Positions 8,183-17,157 of a DNA stretch of 41,491 nucleotides are shown here, piece by piece. The notes under the pieces are model-generated. The model was not told the origin of the DNA and did no database searches. It saw nothing but the letters and a program-made list of their open reading frames with translations. The number at the start of each line of letters is the position of its first letter. Position 1 is the stretch's first letter. Origin of the DNA: an uncultured Verrucomicrobia subdivision 3 bacterium (GTDB lineage: Bacteria; Verrucomicrobiota; Verrucomicrobiia; Limisphaerales; UBA11358); assembly GCA_903842235.1 (NCBI GenBank), contig CAIMLG010000043.1, positions 1 to 41,491 of the forward strand. Direction: 5' to 3'. The translations under genes were made by a program, and so were the position numbers.

Positions 8183-8671
8183 CTAAAACCTCCGATAAGG
8201 AATCGGTTTACAAAGGACGCGGAGGTTTTCCGCCGGGGTGGCGCTGGGTATTTCGCAGCCCGCTTTCACCATGAACGGGTTTCCGGCCTGCTCATAACAG
8301 GAAATCATGGTGACCCGGATCGCATCGGGATTCGAACGCATGCCGGCGGCGACGGGATCAATGTTTCCGCCGATGACGGTTTTCGGCCCCACCGCGGCGC
8401 GAACGGCGCAGAGGTTCACCATGTGATCCACGTCGAGGACATCAATCCCGAGGGTCGCAATGCCCGGCAGGATTTGCGCGACGCGGTCGAAACCCTTGGG
8501 GATCGGCGCGACGGCCATGATGTAGTTGACGGACAGCGGCCGATCCGGGCCGAGCGTGAGACTGGTGACGCCGCCCGCCGTGGTGAACGGATTTTTCCGT
8601 GCCGACTCCGCCAGGCCGTAATGGAAATACGAGGTGACCGCCGTGCTTTTGATGAAGTCTCGTCGGTTCAT
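8183..8671 (-). pseudogene. Mosaic ORF: Tat signal + aldose-epimerase-like piece + URO-D-like C-terminus
   Basis: The 162-codon ORF starts 5 bp after the sulfatase stop. Residues 1-14 are a Tat-type leader (MNRRDFIKSTAVTS). Residues 15-69 match residues 295-349 of the aldose-epimerase-like protein next door (about 75% identical by eye). Residues 70-162 match the last 93 residues, short of the final Val, of the URO-D-like protein at 21079-22107 (about 86%). The second join falls on CGGCAGGA at 8465-8472, which also occurs at both donor positions (7096-7103 and 21364-21371). The URO-D piece lacks the His-x-Cys metal motif and the whole barrel front. Neither fold is complete, so the product is probably not functional, although the frame is open throughout. 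The parts differ enough from the present genes to have come from lost paralogues. Confidence 0.8.
8186..8472 (-). repeat. Segment duplicated from (or paralogous to) the URO-D-like gene at 21084-21371
   Basis: About 287 bp are near 90% identical to 21084-21371 and in the same orientation. The match begins within the last codons of both genes (AACCTCCGAT) and ends at the CGGCAGGA microhomology. It is the 3' third of the mosaic ORF. Confidence 0.85.
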
Positions 8672-8676
8672 TCGAT

Positions 8677-10245
8677 TTATTTCTTTGTCACCCGACCAAG
8701 CGCCTTGGGGTCATCCTTGCCCGGCTCCTCTAATTCTTTTCGCAGACGGACGACTTCCTGCAACAATTTGGTCTGCACATTGGCATAAGAGGCATTGCCG
8801 AAAACACTGCGCATTTCGCCGGGGTCTTTTTCGCGGTCAAAGAGTTCCCAGTAGTCCACATCTGGCGCGTAGAAGTGCGCCAGGGTGTAGCGATCCGTGA
8901 TGATCCCGTAGTGTGGACGGACATGGTGGCTGGCCCAATTTTTATGACCTGAAGGCAGATATGCTTCAAATTCATAATAGTGGTAGTAAAGCGCCGTCCG
9001 CCAGTCGGCCGGCGGCGTCCCCTGCAGCAACGGCACCAGACTGCGTCCCTGCATCCGCTCCGGAATCGGTTGGCCGGCGGCTTGTAAAAACGTTTCCGCC
9101 AGATCCGTGTTGGAAACCAAGGCGCAATTGGTGCTGCCGGGATGGACGGTTCCAGGCCAGCGGATCAGGAGGGGCGTCCGGGCGGATTCCTGAAAAATCC
9201 AGCGCTTGTCAAACCAACCATGCTCGCCCAGAAAGAAACCCTGATCCGACGAATAGACCACGATGGTGTTCGTCGCAAGGCCGGTGTCGTCGAGGTATTT
9301 CAGGATGCGGCCAACATTGTCATCCACGCCTTTGACGCAGGCGAGATAATCGTGCAAATAGCGATTGTATTTCCATTCCGTAAGCGTTCGGCCGGTGAGA
9401 TTTTTTTTAAGGAACGCTTCGTTGCGCGGGACATAGTAGGCGTCCCAGATTTTTTTCTGTTCCGGCGACAGATCCGGGGGCGCGGCCAGTTTGCAATCCT
9501 CGTTCATGCGCATCGTTTCAGCGATGGTCATGTTCTGGTCGTGCTCGGCCAGGCCGCGACCGGAGTAATCATCGAACAGGCTGTCCGGCAGAGGATAGGT
9601 GCGATCATGGTCAAAATCCAGATCGCGCAGCGCCGGTTCCCATTCCCGATGCGGGGCCTTTTGCCAGCAGAGCAGCATGAACGGCTTGGACGGGTCGCGC
9701 TGTTTCAACCAATCCAAAGACAGGCCGGTGATGATGTCAGTGACATAGCCCGGATGGATTGTCTTTTGGCCGTTGCAGTTCAGCGGCGGGTTGTAATAGA
9801 TGCCCTGCCCATACAAAATATTCCAATAATCGAAACCGGTCGGGTCTGTTTCCAGATGCCATTTGCCAATCACTGCGGTCTGGTAACCGGCCTTTTGGAG
9901 AAGCTTGGGGAAAGTGATTTGCGAACCATCGAACCGGCAGTTGCCGTTGTTGTAAAAGCCGTTGATGTGGCTGTAGGTGCCGGTGATGAACGAGGCGCGG
10001 CTCGGACCGCACAGCGCATTGTTCACCAGACAGCGGTCGAACCGCATCCCTTCGTTCGCCAACCGGTCAATGTTCGGGGTCTGGATGAGATGGCGCGATT
10101 CGCCATAGGCGCTGACAGCCTGCCATGCGTGATCGTCTGACAAGATGAACAGAATGTTGGGCTTTGACGGAACGGCGGTGTTATCCGCCGCCCACAATGA
10201 TGACGCCGCCAGCATGGCGGAGAAGAATGGAATGATTTTTTTCAT
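8677..10245 (-). CDS. Secreted sulfatase, type I, resembling GlcNAc-6-sulfatase-like (S1_11) enzymes
   Basis: The 522-residue protein has a signal peptide (KKIIPFFSAMLAASSLWA). The metal-binding strand is ILFILSDDHAW, and the sulfatase signature CGPSR is at 79-83, where Cys79 would be converted to formylglycine. GKWHLE and SSDQGFFLGEHGWFDKRW are the later active-site blocks. The CGPSRASFITG, YSHINGF and DKRW...RTPLLIRWPG pattern resembles the sulfatases that act on GlcNAc-6-sulfate. That subfamily call is from memory of the pattern, not a search. It needs a formylglycine-generating or anaerobic maturase encoded elsewhere. It lies 61 bp after the FAD oxidoreductase gene and 5 bp before the mosaic pseudogene, and probably desulfates the operon's glycan in the periplasm or outside. 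Confidence 0.92.
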   Translation of the reverse strand: MKKIIPFFSAMLAASSLWAADNTAVPSKPNILFILSDDHAWQAVSAYGESRHLIQTPNIDRLANEGMRFDRCLVNNALCGPSRASFITGTYSHINGFYNNGNCRFDGSQITFPKLLQKAGYQTAVIGKWHLETDPTGFDYWNILYGQGIYYNPPLNCNGQKTIHPGYVTDIITGLSLDWLKQRDPSKPFMLLCWQKAPHREWEPALRDLDFDHDRTYPLPDSLFDDYSGRGLAEHDQNMTIAETMRMNEDCKLAAPPDLSPEQKKIWDAYYVPRNEAFLKKNLTGRTLTEWKYNRYLHDYLACVKGVDDNVGRILKYLDDTGLATNTIVVYSSDQGFFLGEHGWFDKRWIFQESARTPLLIRWPGTVHPGSTNCALVSNTDLAETFLQAAGQPIPERMQGRSLVPLLQGTPPADWRTALYYHYYEFEAYLPSGHKNWASHHVRPHYGIITDRYTLAHFYAPDVDYWELFDREKDPGEMRSVFGNASYANVQTKLLQEVVRLRKELEEPGKDDPKALGRVTKK

Positions 10246-10306
10246 CGGTATTCTTTGGTTTTGATGGTTATTTAGGGTGATTTTATATTTTTATGTCTTA
10301 AGCAGA

Positions 10307-12379
10307 TCACTCGACTGGCAGAAACCGCACTGCATCGGCGACGACGTAGCCGTCCGTGTCGCGGTTCGAGACGGTCACGCTCGTGAGTCTGCCTTTCGGG
10401 AGGAAAAATTTACCGAGCGAAACGCGACCTTGCGTGTTCGGATCGCGCTGGTTGACCATCACGGTTTTAGCCACACCTCCCTGCACCGCCACAGTGACTG
10501 GAACGCGCGTGGCCCGGTTGGGATGGGGCGGAAATATGAGAAAAATCTCGCAGTTGCCGTCCGCAGGAATTTCGGGGGTAAAGGTGAGTGAAGCGTGGCC
10601 TTTGTTGGTGTTGTCGTCATGGAGGTAGCCCAGGCCGGCGCGCGACCAGGCTTGGTTGCGGGACTCGCTCCACCCGCCCGTCCGCTGTGCCTGCTGGTCA
10701 TCCACGATCACGCCGGACGGCAACGGGATGGCTGGCAGGGCTTGGATCTGGTTCGCCCCGCTCCATTCGAGGATCTGTTTATCGGCGAGCAGGCGGGCGT
10801 GAAGTTTTTTGCAATCGAGTTTTTGGAGGGGAACTTGGGTGTCGAGCGCCAACGCGGCGGCGGTAGCCGCAGACTGGCCCAGAACCATGAATACCGGCTC
10901 CATGCGAATCGAGCCATAGGCGATGTGGGTCGCAGCCAGGCAGACCGGCACAAGCAGATTTTCGCATTCGGGGGCTTGGGGGATAATGGAGCGGTAGGCG
11001 ATGGGATAGGGCGAGGGAACCCGCACCTGCACGTCGCCCTCGTTGCGGGCGTGTCCCTCGCTATCCACATAGCGCTGCACATTGTGCGAGTCCATGCCAT
11101 ACGCGCCAAGCCCGACCGCGTCTTCGGCCTTGGTCGTGCCACGGCAATTGTGCTCGGTCATCACATAACCAGACACCATGCGCCGGGCCTCGCGGATATA
11201 CAATTGGTGCGGCCAATGCCCCGTGCCCACGAACTCATCCTTTGCCAGTCCCCAAGCAGCATACTTTTCCCGCAGTCCTTTGGGCATGCGTGGATCATTG
11301 GCGAGGGTCCACATCAGCCCAAGCTGGTAGTCGCGGTGATCGGCGACAATCCGGTCGCGGGCGGCATAATCACCTTCCGGATAGTCGTAGTTCATGCCGA
11401 TGTTGTCGGTCGAGCATGCGCCATGGTTGTTGACATCGGATTTTCGGTTCGGCATATGCTGGGGACCGGTGGTGAACTGGTTGAAGCCCGCCTCGACGTG
11501 GCGCAGCATCAGTTCATACCGCAGGGGGGCGTAATGGGCCGGCTTGGCATAGGGCACGCGATTTTCCGCAAGGTCAGTCAAACACATGCGGAAATTGTAT
11601 GCCTGAACCCGCGCGTCGCCGTCACCCTCCTCCCCCGGACCGCCGGCGTGGATGCCTGGCAGCAAGCCGCTGGCGGGGTCGCCCGGCTTGACATATGGAT
11701 CCACCGGTTTCATGAACTGGTGTTCGATTGCGTGGCGGGTCTGGACGCCATTCAGGGTTTCGCCGTAGCGGGCGGTGGCTTCGCGGCCAATGGTATAGCT
11801 CACGCCCGCCTTGGCCATCAGGTCGCCCTCGTAAGTGGCGTCAATGAACATGCGCCCGGGAAACACGCGGCCCGACTCCATCACGATGGCCGTGATCCGC
11901 GAACCATCCTTCCGAACCCCGTGCTGCAAATCAAGGCGTTCGCGCTCGACAAGGTTCACATGGGCGTCGGCCAACATCGAGCGGAAGATCGCCTCCGCCA
12001 CATGCGGTTCAAATCCCCACATGGTATCATCGTCAACCCTGCCGGGAGACTGACGGCGATATTCTTCGAGCGTGCCATGCGTCCACGCTTCTGGACGGGC
12101 ATAGTAACGATGCACGCGTTGGTAGAATTCGCGGGCCAGTCCGCCGATGGCCTGCTTGTTTCCGATATCCGTGGCTCCAAGCCCGCTGGAGGTTAATCCA
12201 CCGATATGCGCTCCCGGTTCGATAAGGATGACGCTGCGGCCCATCCGGGCGGCCTGGATTGCCGCCGTCACTCCCGCTGGCGTGCCGCCATAGACAACGA
12301 TGTCAGTCGGCGATTCCGCCGCCAGCACGACGCCCAAGGTCAGGCCCAAGGTTAGAAGCGCAAACGTGATGTTTTTCAT
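10307..12379 (-). CDS. Secreted FAD-dependent oxidoreductase with C-terminal golvesin/xanthan-lyase-like domain
   Basis: The 690-residue protein has a signal peptide (residues 1-21). A Rossmann FAD-binding start follows, with VVYGGTPAGVTAAIQAARMG and the acidic residue Glu54 ending the second strand, as in the FAD_oxidored (PF12831) group. GAHIGGLTSSGLGATD and the DATYEGDL block are typical of this group. Residues about 555-690 form a beta domain with YLHDDNTNKG, FTPEIPADG and VVADAVRFLP, as in golvesin or xanthan-lyase carbohydrate-associated domains. The family is common in planctomycete and verrucomicrobial glycan loci, but its substrate is not known. A sugar hydroxyl or lactone oxidation is plausible. 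It sits between two sulfatase genes, 5 bp after the first. Confidence 0.87.
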   Translation of the reverse strand: MKNITFALLTLGLTLGVVLAAESPTDIVVYGGTPAGVTAAIQAARMGRSVILIEPGAHIGGLTSSGLGATDIGNKQAIGGLAREFYQRVHRYYARPEAWTHGTLEEYRRQSPGRVDDDTMWGFEPHVAEAIFRSMLADAHVNLVERERLDLQHGVRKDGSRITAIVMESGRVFPGRMFIDATYEGDLMAKAGVSYTIGREATARYGETLNGVQTRHAIEHQFMKPVDPYVKPGDPASGLLPGIHAGGPGEEGDGDARVQAYNFRMCLTDLAENRVPYAKPAHYAPLRYELMLRHVEAGFNQFTTGPQHMPNRKSDVNNHGACSTDNIGMNYDYPEGDYAARDRIVADHRDYQLGLMWTLANDPRMPKGLREKYAAWGLAKDEFVGTGHWPHQLYIREARRMVSGYVMTEHNCRGTTKAEDAVGLGAYGMDSHNVQRYVDSEGHARNEGDVQVRVPSPYPIAYRSIIPQAPECENLLVPVCLAATHIAYGSIRMEPVFMVLGQSAATAAALALDTQVPLQKLDCKKLHARLLADKQILEWSGANQIQALPAIPLPSGVIVDDQQAQRTGGWSESRNQAWSRAGLGYLHDDNTNKGHASLTFTPEIPADGNCEIFLIFPPHPNRATRVPVTVAVQGGVAKTVMVNQRDPNTQGRVSLGKFFLPKGRLTSVTVSNRDTDGYVVADAVRFLPVE

Positions 12380-12384
12380 GTGTG

Positions 12385-13737
12385 TTATTGGCTTGAAAGT
12401 ATCTGGTCGTGAAGGCGGGTGAGGTGCTGGACGATTTCTGGATGCTGGTTCTCAAGGTTGGTCCGCTCGCCGGGATCGTCCTTCAGGTTGGCAAGAAAGC
12501 GCGGGATGCGAACGGGGGGCAGGACGCCCGGACTGGTGTCCCTGCCGTTGGAGATGAGTTTCCAATCGCTTTCGCGCACGGCCCAGGTCGTGGTGTGCCC
12601 ATCGCTGGTCTGCCAATGCAGGACATCGTGAGGACTGGGCGCGGCGGACGATTTCAAAACCGGCACGAGGCTGCGGCCATCCAACTTCACGTCGGGCAGT
12701 TTGACGCCGCACAGTTCCGCCAGCGTGGGCAGCCAGTCCGCGCCGTGAGCCATCTGCCCGCGCGTTTCGTTCTGCTGCAATTTGCCGAGCCATGAAACAA
12801 TGGCCGGAACCCGGATGCCGCCCTCGAAGAAACTAAACTTCGCCCCACGATACTCCCCGGCGCTGCCGCCGCCAAAATGAGCGCGCTCTTCGGTGGAGTG
12901 GCCATTGTCGCTCTGGAACACGACGATTGTGCGTTCGCGCAAACCCAAGGCATCCACTTTGGCGAGGAGCTTTCCGATGCGCTCATCCTGCGATGCCAGG
13001 TAAGCGGCGTAGAGATTGCGCGGGTAAGGCAGACCTTTAAAATATTCCAGCCATTTGACTTCGCCCATGTAAGGGTAATGCGGCGTGTTGAGCGCGTAGT
13101 AGATGAAGAACGGCTTGGCGCGTTCCTTTTCCATGAACGCGGTGGCTTCGCGCAGCATAAGATCCGGAAAATACTGGCCGGGTTCAAAGACCTCGACGCC
13201 GTTGCGCCACAGGTCATGCCGGTTTGGGCCGCTCCAGTAATAAAAGTGCGAGTAGCTGTCAATGCACCCCTCCATAAAACCGAAGGAATAGTCAAATCCC
13301 TGCGCATTGGGGCTCATCTCCTTCAGGAGGCCGAGATGCCATTTGCCGAGGTGCGCCGTGGCATACCCGGCCGCCTCGAACACCTCGGCGATCGTGACTT
13401 CCGATCCGGGCAAGCCGTTTTTACCCCCGGCATTCGTCGTCAACCCCGTATGAACCGGGTAGCGCCCCGTCAGGAAACAAGCCCGTGAAGGCGAGCAGAT
13501 CGGTGCCCCGGCGTAAAACTGCGTGAAGCGCACCCCCCGCGCCGCCAGCGCGTCCAGATGCGGCGTGTGCAGGTCTTTCGAGCCATAACAGCCGAGATCC
13601 ACCGTGCCCTCGTCATCCGCCATGATGAAGATGACATTGGGTTTGAGGGTGGACGATTCTGTTGCTTGCAAATGTCCGTTGAACGGGGACATCTGTAACA
13701 GGAGAATCAGCCAGCAGCAGGGGTTTGGTGTTTCCAT
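12385..13737 (-). CDS. Secreted sulfatase, type I (arylsulfatase A-like)
   Basis: The 450-residue protein has an N-terminal hydrophobic leader (CCWLILLLQM). VIFIMADDEG supplies the calcium-binding Asp pair. CSPSR at 81-85 gives Cys81 as the formylglycine precursor. GKWHLG and QSDNGHS complete the sulfatase core. The C-terminal part has the usual ESDWKLI and NLKDDPGERTNL pattern of arylsulfatase A-like enzymes. It is shorter than the second sulfatase and differs from it throughout, so the two probably remove sulfate from different positions or sugars. It lies 24 bp after the second GH92 gene and 5 bp before the FAD oxidoreductase. Maturation requires an enzyme not encoded in this window. Confidence 0.92.
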   Translation of the reverse strand: METPNPCCWLILLLQMSPFNGHLQATESSTLKPNVIFIMADDEGTVDLGCYGSKDLHTPHLDALAARGVRFTQFYAGAPICSPSRACFLTGRYPVHTGLTTNAGGKNGLPGSEVTIAEVFEAAGYATAHLGKWHLGLLKEMSPNAQGFDYSFGFMEGCIDSYSHFYYWSGPNRHDLWRNGVEVFEPGQYFPDLMLREATAFMEKERAKPFFIYYALNTPHYPYMGEVKWLEYFKGLPYPRNLYAAYLASQDERIGKLLAKVDALGLRERTIVVFQSDNGHSTEERAHFGGGSAGEYRGAKFSFFEGGIRVPAIVSWLGKLQQNETRGQMAHGADWLPTLAELCGVKLPDVKLDGRSLVPVLKSSAAPSPHDVLHWQTSDGHTTTWAVRESDWKLISNGRDTSPGVLPPVRIPRFLANLKDDPGERTNLENQHPEIVQHLTRLHDQILSSQ

Positions 13738-13761
13738 GTGGAAAATTAACCGGGCTGACTT

Positions 13762-15999
13762 TTACTCCAGAGTTTTTGGCAGCAGCGACATTTCCGAGGG
13801 CGGGAAATCCGCCGGGTCGGCACCAAGCGTCTTGTTTGGCTGATCGCCCATTTCCAATTCGAGCGTGCCGCCGCCGGCGATGTCGGCATGGCGAAACCAG
13901 ACGCGCCGGCTCGGCTGGTCGTTCAACCGGAAGCTCTGGATGTATTTGTTGTCGCGCGAATTGTTTTTGGCGATGATGCGCAGGGTTTCGCCGTTCTTCA
14001 GGCGGATGGTGACGCGGTCAAAAACCGGGCTGCCCAGGCAATACGCCGGCACACCGGAGCTGCAGGGATAAAAACCCAGCATCGAAAACACCACCCACGA
14101 ACTCATCCCGCCGCCGTCCTCATCACCGGGAATGCCCAGCAGCGTGTCGGGGAAAAACGTCTCCAGCAACATGCGGACGCGCTTCTGCGTTTTCCACGGC
14201 GAACCAAGATAGTTGTAAAGATACGGAATCTGGAAGCTCGGCTCGTTGCCCATCGAAAACTGGCCAGCCATGCCGGTTGAATCAGGAATCAGGTCGTAGA
14301 ACTTGTGTTTTGGCGCGCCGAGGTCTTCGCGGAAAAGCTGGTCCAGTTTGGCTTCGGCCGCCTTTGCCCCTCCCATTAGCGTGAACAACCCGCGCAGGTC
14401 ATGCTTCACATCCCAGTTGTAGGTGTAGCCGTTGTTCTCAGTGAAATGGTCGCGCCCGCCGCGGCCGGTGGGAAACTTGGGGTCGAATGGCTCGATCCAT
14501 TTTCCATCCGCAGCCTTGGGCCACATGATGCCCTTGTCCCCGCGAAACACATTGGTGTAAAACGCGGCGCGCTTGAGGAACAGTTCGCGGTCGGCCTGAT
14601 TGCCCAGTTCGCCGGCAAGCTGCGCGATGCACCAGTCGTCAAAGCTGTTGTCCAGGGTGACCGAAACGGACTGGCGCAATTCGCCGGGGACGATTTTCGG
14701 TTCGGTTTCCTTTTCGTCCGGCCGCAGGCCTGGCATATAGCCGTGCGCGTTGTAAAAATCGTCGAGCGGCATTTTCGGGCCGTTGAGCCACGGCAGCAGC
14801 GTGGCGTCTAGGGAATTCTTACGCAGCCCTTCGTAGGCCGTTTTCAAATCGAAATTGCGGATGCCCTTGAACCACGCGTCGGCCATCCAGGCGGCGGCGT
14901 GGTTGCCGGTCATGCAAGGATGGTCGCCAAACAGCACCGCAAACGAGGGCATCCAGCCGGACTGCTCATACATCCGCACATAGGAGGCGATTTCGTCCGA
15001 AACCATGTTCGGCTGGAGGATTTCCATGAGTGGCTCCTGCGCCTGAAACAGATCCCAAATCCAGTTATCCACATAGAATGGCCGCGCATCCTCATGCACG
15101 CGATGGTCAGAGGCGCTGTAATATCGGCCTTCTTCGGTAATGGAAACCATCCGCTCGTAACAACGGTAGAGTGCCGTGTAGAACACGCGCTTTTGTGCCA
15201 GCGTTCCGCCCTCGACTTGTATCTGGCCGAGAACCTCGTTCCAGCGGTCGCGCGCTTTTTGTTTGATGCCATCAAAATTCCAATCGGTAATTTCCGCGCG
15301 CAGATTTTGGCGCGCCTGATCAACGCTGATGAACGAAATACCGTAACGGAATTCCAGCGCGGGCGAATTTTCCCCGGCAGTGACGGCGAGCCGGCCCTTG
15401 TTGTCGGACGTGCTGGATTTTATGGAAACCGGCGCGCTGAATTCGCCGTAAAAATAGGCGGCCATGTCCTTGAAATGCTCGACCCCGGAAACGGAATTAT
15501 TCGTCCCCGCGTTCATTTCACCGCCCTGCCGGTTGGCCAAAAGCACGGTTGCTTTGCCGGTTGGAAAATTGAACCGAAAAAAACCGCAGCGAGCCGTCGG
15601 TGTGAATTCGGTCCGGATGCCCGACTCGTCGAACCGCGTGGAATAATAATACGGCGTGGTTTTTTCCTGGTCATAGGCCGCCGGTCGCGACCACGCGCCT
15701 GTGTCCGGCCCGCCGGCGCAGGGCATCAGCCAGAACAATTCGCCGAGCCGGTGGGAAATGATGGTGAGCGGAAAAGAACGGATCTGGTCATCCGTCGCAT
15801 CTCTCCGGACCGGATACACGCGCACCATGCTGTTCGGCAGACTCACGGTCGGCCGGGTCGGCTCCAGCAGGAAACCGATGCCGCCGATGGTGGGGTCAAC
15901 GTATTCGACCTGGGCCCGGACCGGGGTCATCGCGCCTGCCAGCGTCAGCACCGTGAAAGAAAGGATAATAGTTTTCATTGTTTTTTTAAATTCCGTCAT
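13762..15999 (-). CDS. GH92 alpha-mannosidase lacking the alpha-1,2 His-Glu pair
   Basis: The 745-residue protein starts at an ATG that overlaps the stop of the sugar-kinase gene (ATGA). An internal ATG at 15978 would begin directly at the signal peptide (KTIILSFTVLTLAGAM). The usual GH92 blocks are present: YVDPTIGG, LPNSMVRVYP, GNHAAAWMADAW, HFTENNGYTY (Glu521, probable acid), MGNEPSFQIPYLYNY and GDEDGGGMSSW (Asp626/Asp628, base side). GH92 enzymes are calcium-dependent inverting alpha-mannosidases. The stretch that carries His-Glu in alpha-1,2 enzymes here reads YDLIPDSTGMAG, and the spacing is 4 residues shorter than in the other GH92 of this locus. A different linkage preference is therefore likely. 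It probably acts outside the cytoplasm. Confidence 0.9.
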   Translation of the reverse strand: MTEFKKTMKTIILSFTVLTLAGAMTPVRAQVEYVDPTIGGIGFLLEPTRPTVSLPNSMVRVYPVRRDATDDQIRSFPLTIISHRLGELFWLMPCAGGPDTGAWSRPAAYDQEKTTPYYYSTRFDESGIRTEFTPTARCGFFRFNFPTGKATVLLANRQGGEMNAGTNNSVSGVEHFKDMAAYFYGEFSAPVSIKSSTSDNKGRLAVTAGENSPALEFRYGISFISVDQARQNLRAEITDWNFDGIKQKARDRWNEVLGQIQVEGGTLAQKRVFYTALYRCYERMVSITEEGRYYSASDHRVHEDARPFYVDNWIWDLFQAQEPLMEILQPNMVSDEIASYVRMYEQSGWMPSFAVLFGDHPCMTGNHAAAWMADAWFKGIRNFDLKTAYEGLRKNSLDATLLPWLNGPKMPLDDFYNAHGYMPGLRPDEKETEPKIVPGELRQSVSVTLDNSFDDWCIAQLAGELGNQADRELFLKRAAFYTNVFRGDKGIMWPKAADGKWIEPFDPKFPTGRGGRDHFTENNGYTYNWDVKHDLRGLFTLMGGAKAAEAKLDQLFREDLGAPKHKFYDLIPDSTGMAGQFSMGNEPSFQIPYLYNYLGSPWKTQKRVRMLLETFFPDTLLGIPGDEDGGGMSSWVVFSMLGFYPCSSGVPAYCLGSPVFDRVTIRLKNGETLRIIAKNNSRDNKYIQSFRLNDQPSRRVWFRHADIAGGGTLELEMGDQPNKTLGADPADFPPSEMSLLPKTLE

Positions 16000-17153
16000 A
16001 ACCGTTCCGCGAGCGTGCCGGCGGCCCAGGCATCAAGAAGCCTGGCCATGTCCGCAAACGAAGCGGAGCGCCCAGACCGGACAAAATGACCGCTGGCACA
16101 ATTGCCCGCCAGCGCGATGCCCGCGTCGTCCAACCCCCTCAGGGCCGCCGCCAGACAGCCTGCGCCGAAATTATCGCCGGCACCCGTCGAGATGAACGGA
16201 TTGACACAAAATGGGCCCGGCACATAAACCGTGCCGCTGGCACTGGCGCAGGCGGCGCCATCGTTCGGGTGAACGATGACGCGATCCACGGCAATGCGGG
16301 AGCGCAGCAGCGCCGCGAGTTCCGCCACGGCATCGGCGTCCTTGCGGCCATGAAATTTTCCGCCGAACACTTCACCCATCTGCCACGCCTCTTTCAGATT
16401 GAAGCTCAGCAGCGTGTGGCATTGGCGGGTGATCGGGGCCATGCGGGCCAGCAAATCCTCCCGGTCAGCCGGCGGCCGGTTTTCAAACTCGGCCAGGTCC
16501 ATGAAATAGAAAACTTTCTTGGCCGGCACGCCGAGCGCCCCCAGCCGGGCGGCCAGGTTGCTCCAGATCTCGCCAGCGTGCGGCAGCTTGCCCCAGTTGA
16601 CGGCGCTGATGAAATTTGCCGCTTTCAGTTCCTCGTCCAGGGCCGCCGCGCCGACACATTCCAGCAGCCGCGACCAGGTGACTTCCGCGCAGGCGGACAT
16701 GTCATTCAACATGACCTTGCCATCGGTGAATTCCAGACAGGTGGTTATGGCGGCGCGGCCCAGCGTGTAAAGCCGTTTGGTTTTTCCGCCCAGCGCCGCT
16801 TGAAAAATCGGCAGCACCTCTTTGTCCCCGAGCGCGCCGACACAAGTGAGGTCTATCTTTCCCTCATAGATATCATTCAGGGCGGCGGCGAAAAGCGGGC
16901 CGTTCCCGCCGAACTTGTCCCCCAAGTGCCGCGCGGGATAGGAAGTGGCGATGCCCGCAGCGGCGGAGACCTTCGCGCCAAACTCGGCCATCGAGGGCGG
17001 CGTCTGCAGGCGGACAAAGGTATCCACAAACCCGTCGAATCCGCACAAGCCGGAAAACCTCTCCGCAGCGGCGGCAGTCTTTGCCTTGAACCCGGCGATG
17101 ACCGGCGCGAGCGATTGAACGTCACGATGAATGATGGGCGCAGTGTGGTGCAT
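15996..17153 (-). CDS. PfkB-family carbohydrate kinase
   Basis: The 385-residue protein has the ribokinase/PfkB fold landmarks: an N-terminal GFDGFVD, GDKFGGNGP as the sugar-binding glycine pair, and GAGDNFGAG at 324-332, where Asp327 is the catalytic base. There is no signal peptide, so it acts in the cytoplasm and phosphorylates an imported sugar or nucleoside with ATP. The exact substrate cannot be read from the sequence. A mannose- or rhamnose-derived ketose would suit the neighbours. It follows the MFS transporter by 4 bp and overlaps the next GH92 start by 4 bases, so uptake, phosphorylation and hydrolysis are tightly linked. Confidence 0.88.
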   Translation of the reverse strand: MHHTAPIIHRDVQSLAPVIAGFKAKTAAAAERFSGLCGFDGFVDTFVRLQTPPSMAEFGAKVSAAAGIATSYPARHLGDKFGGNGPLFAAALNDIYEGKIDLTCVGALGDKEVLPIFQAALGGKTKRLYTLGRAAITTCLEFTDGKVMLNDMSACAEVTWSRLLECVGAAALDEELKAANFISAVNWGKLPHAGEIWSNLAARLGALGVPAKKVFYFMDLAEFENRPPADREDLLARMAPITRQCHTLLSFNLKEAWQMGEVFGGKFHGRKDADAVAELAALLRSRIAVDRVIVHPNDGAACASASGTVYVPGPFCVNPFISTGAGDNFGAGCLAAALRGLDDAGIALAGNCASGHFVRSGRSASFADMARLLDAWAAGTLAERL

Positions 17154-17157
17154 GATG

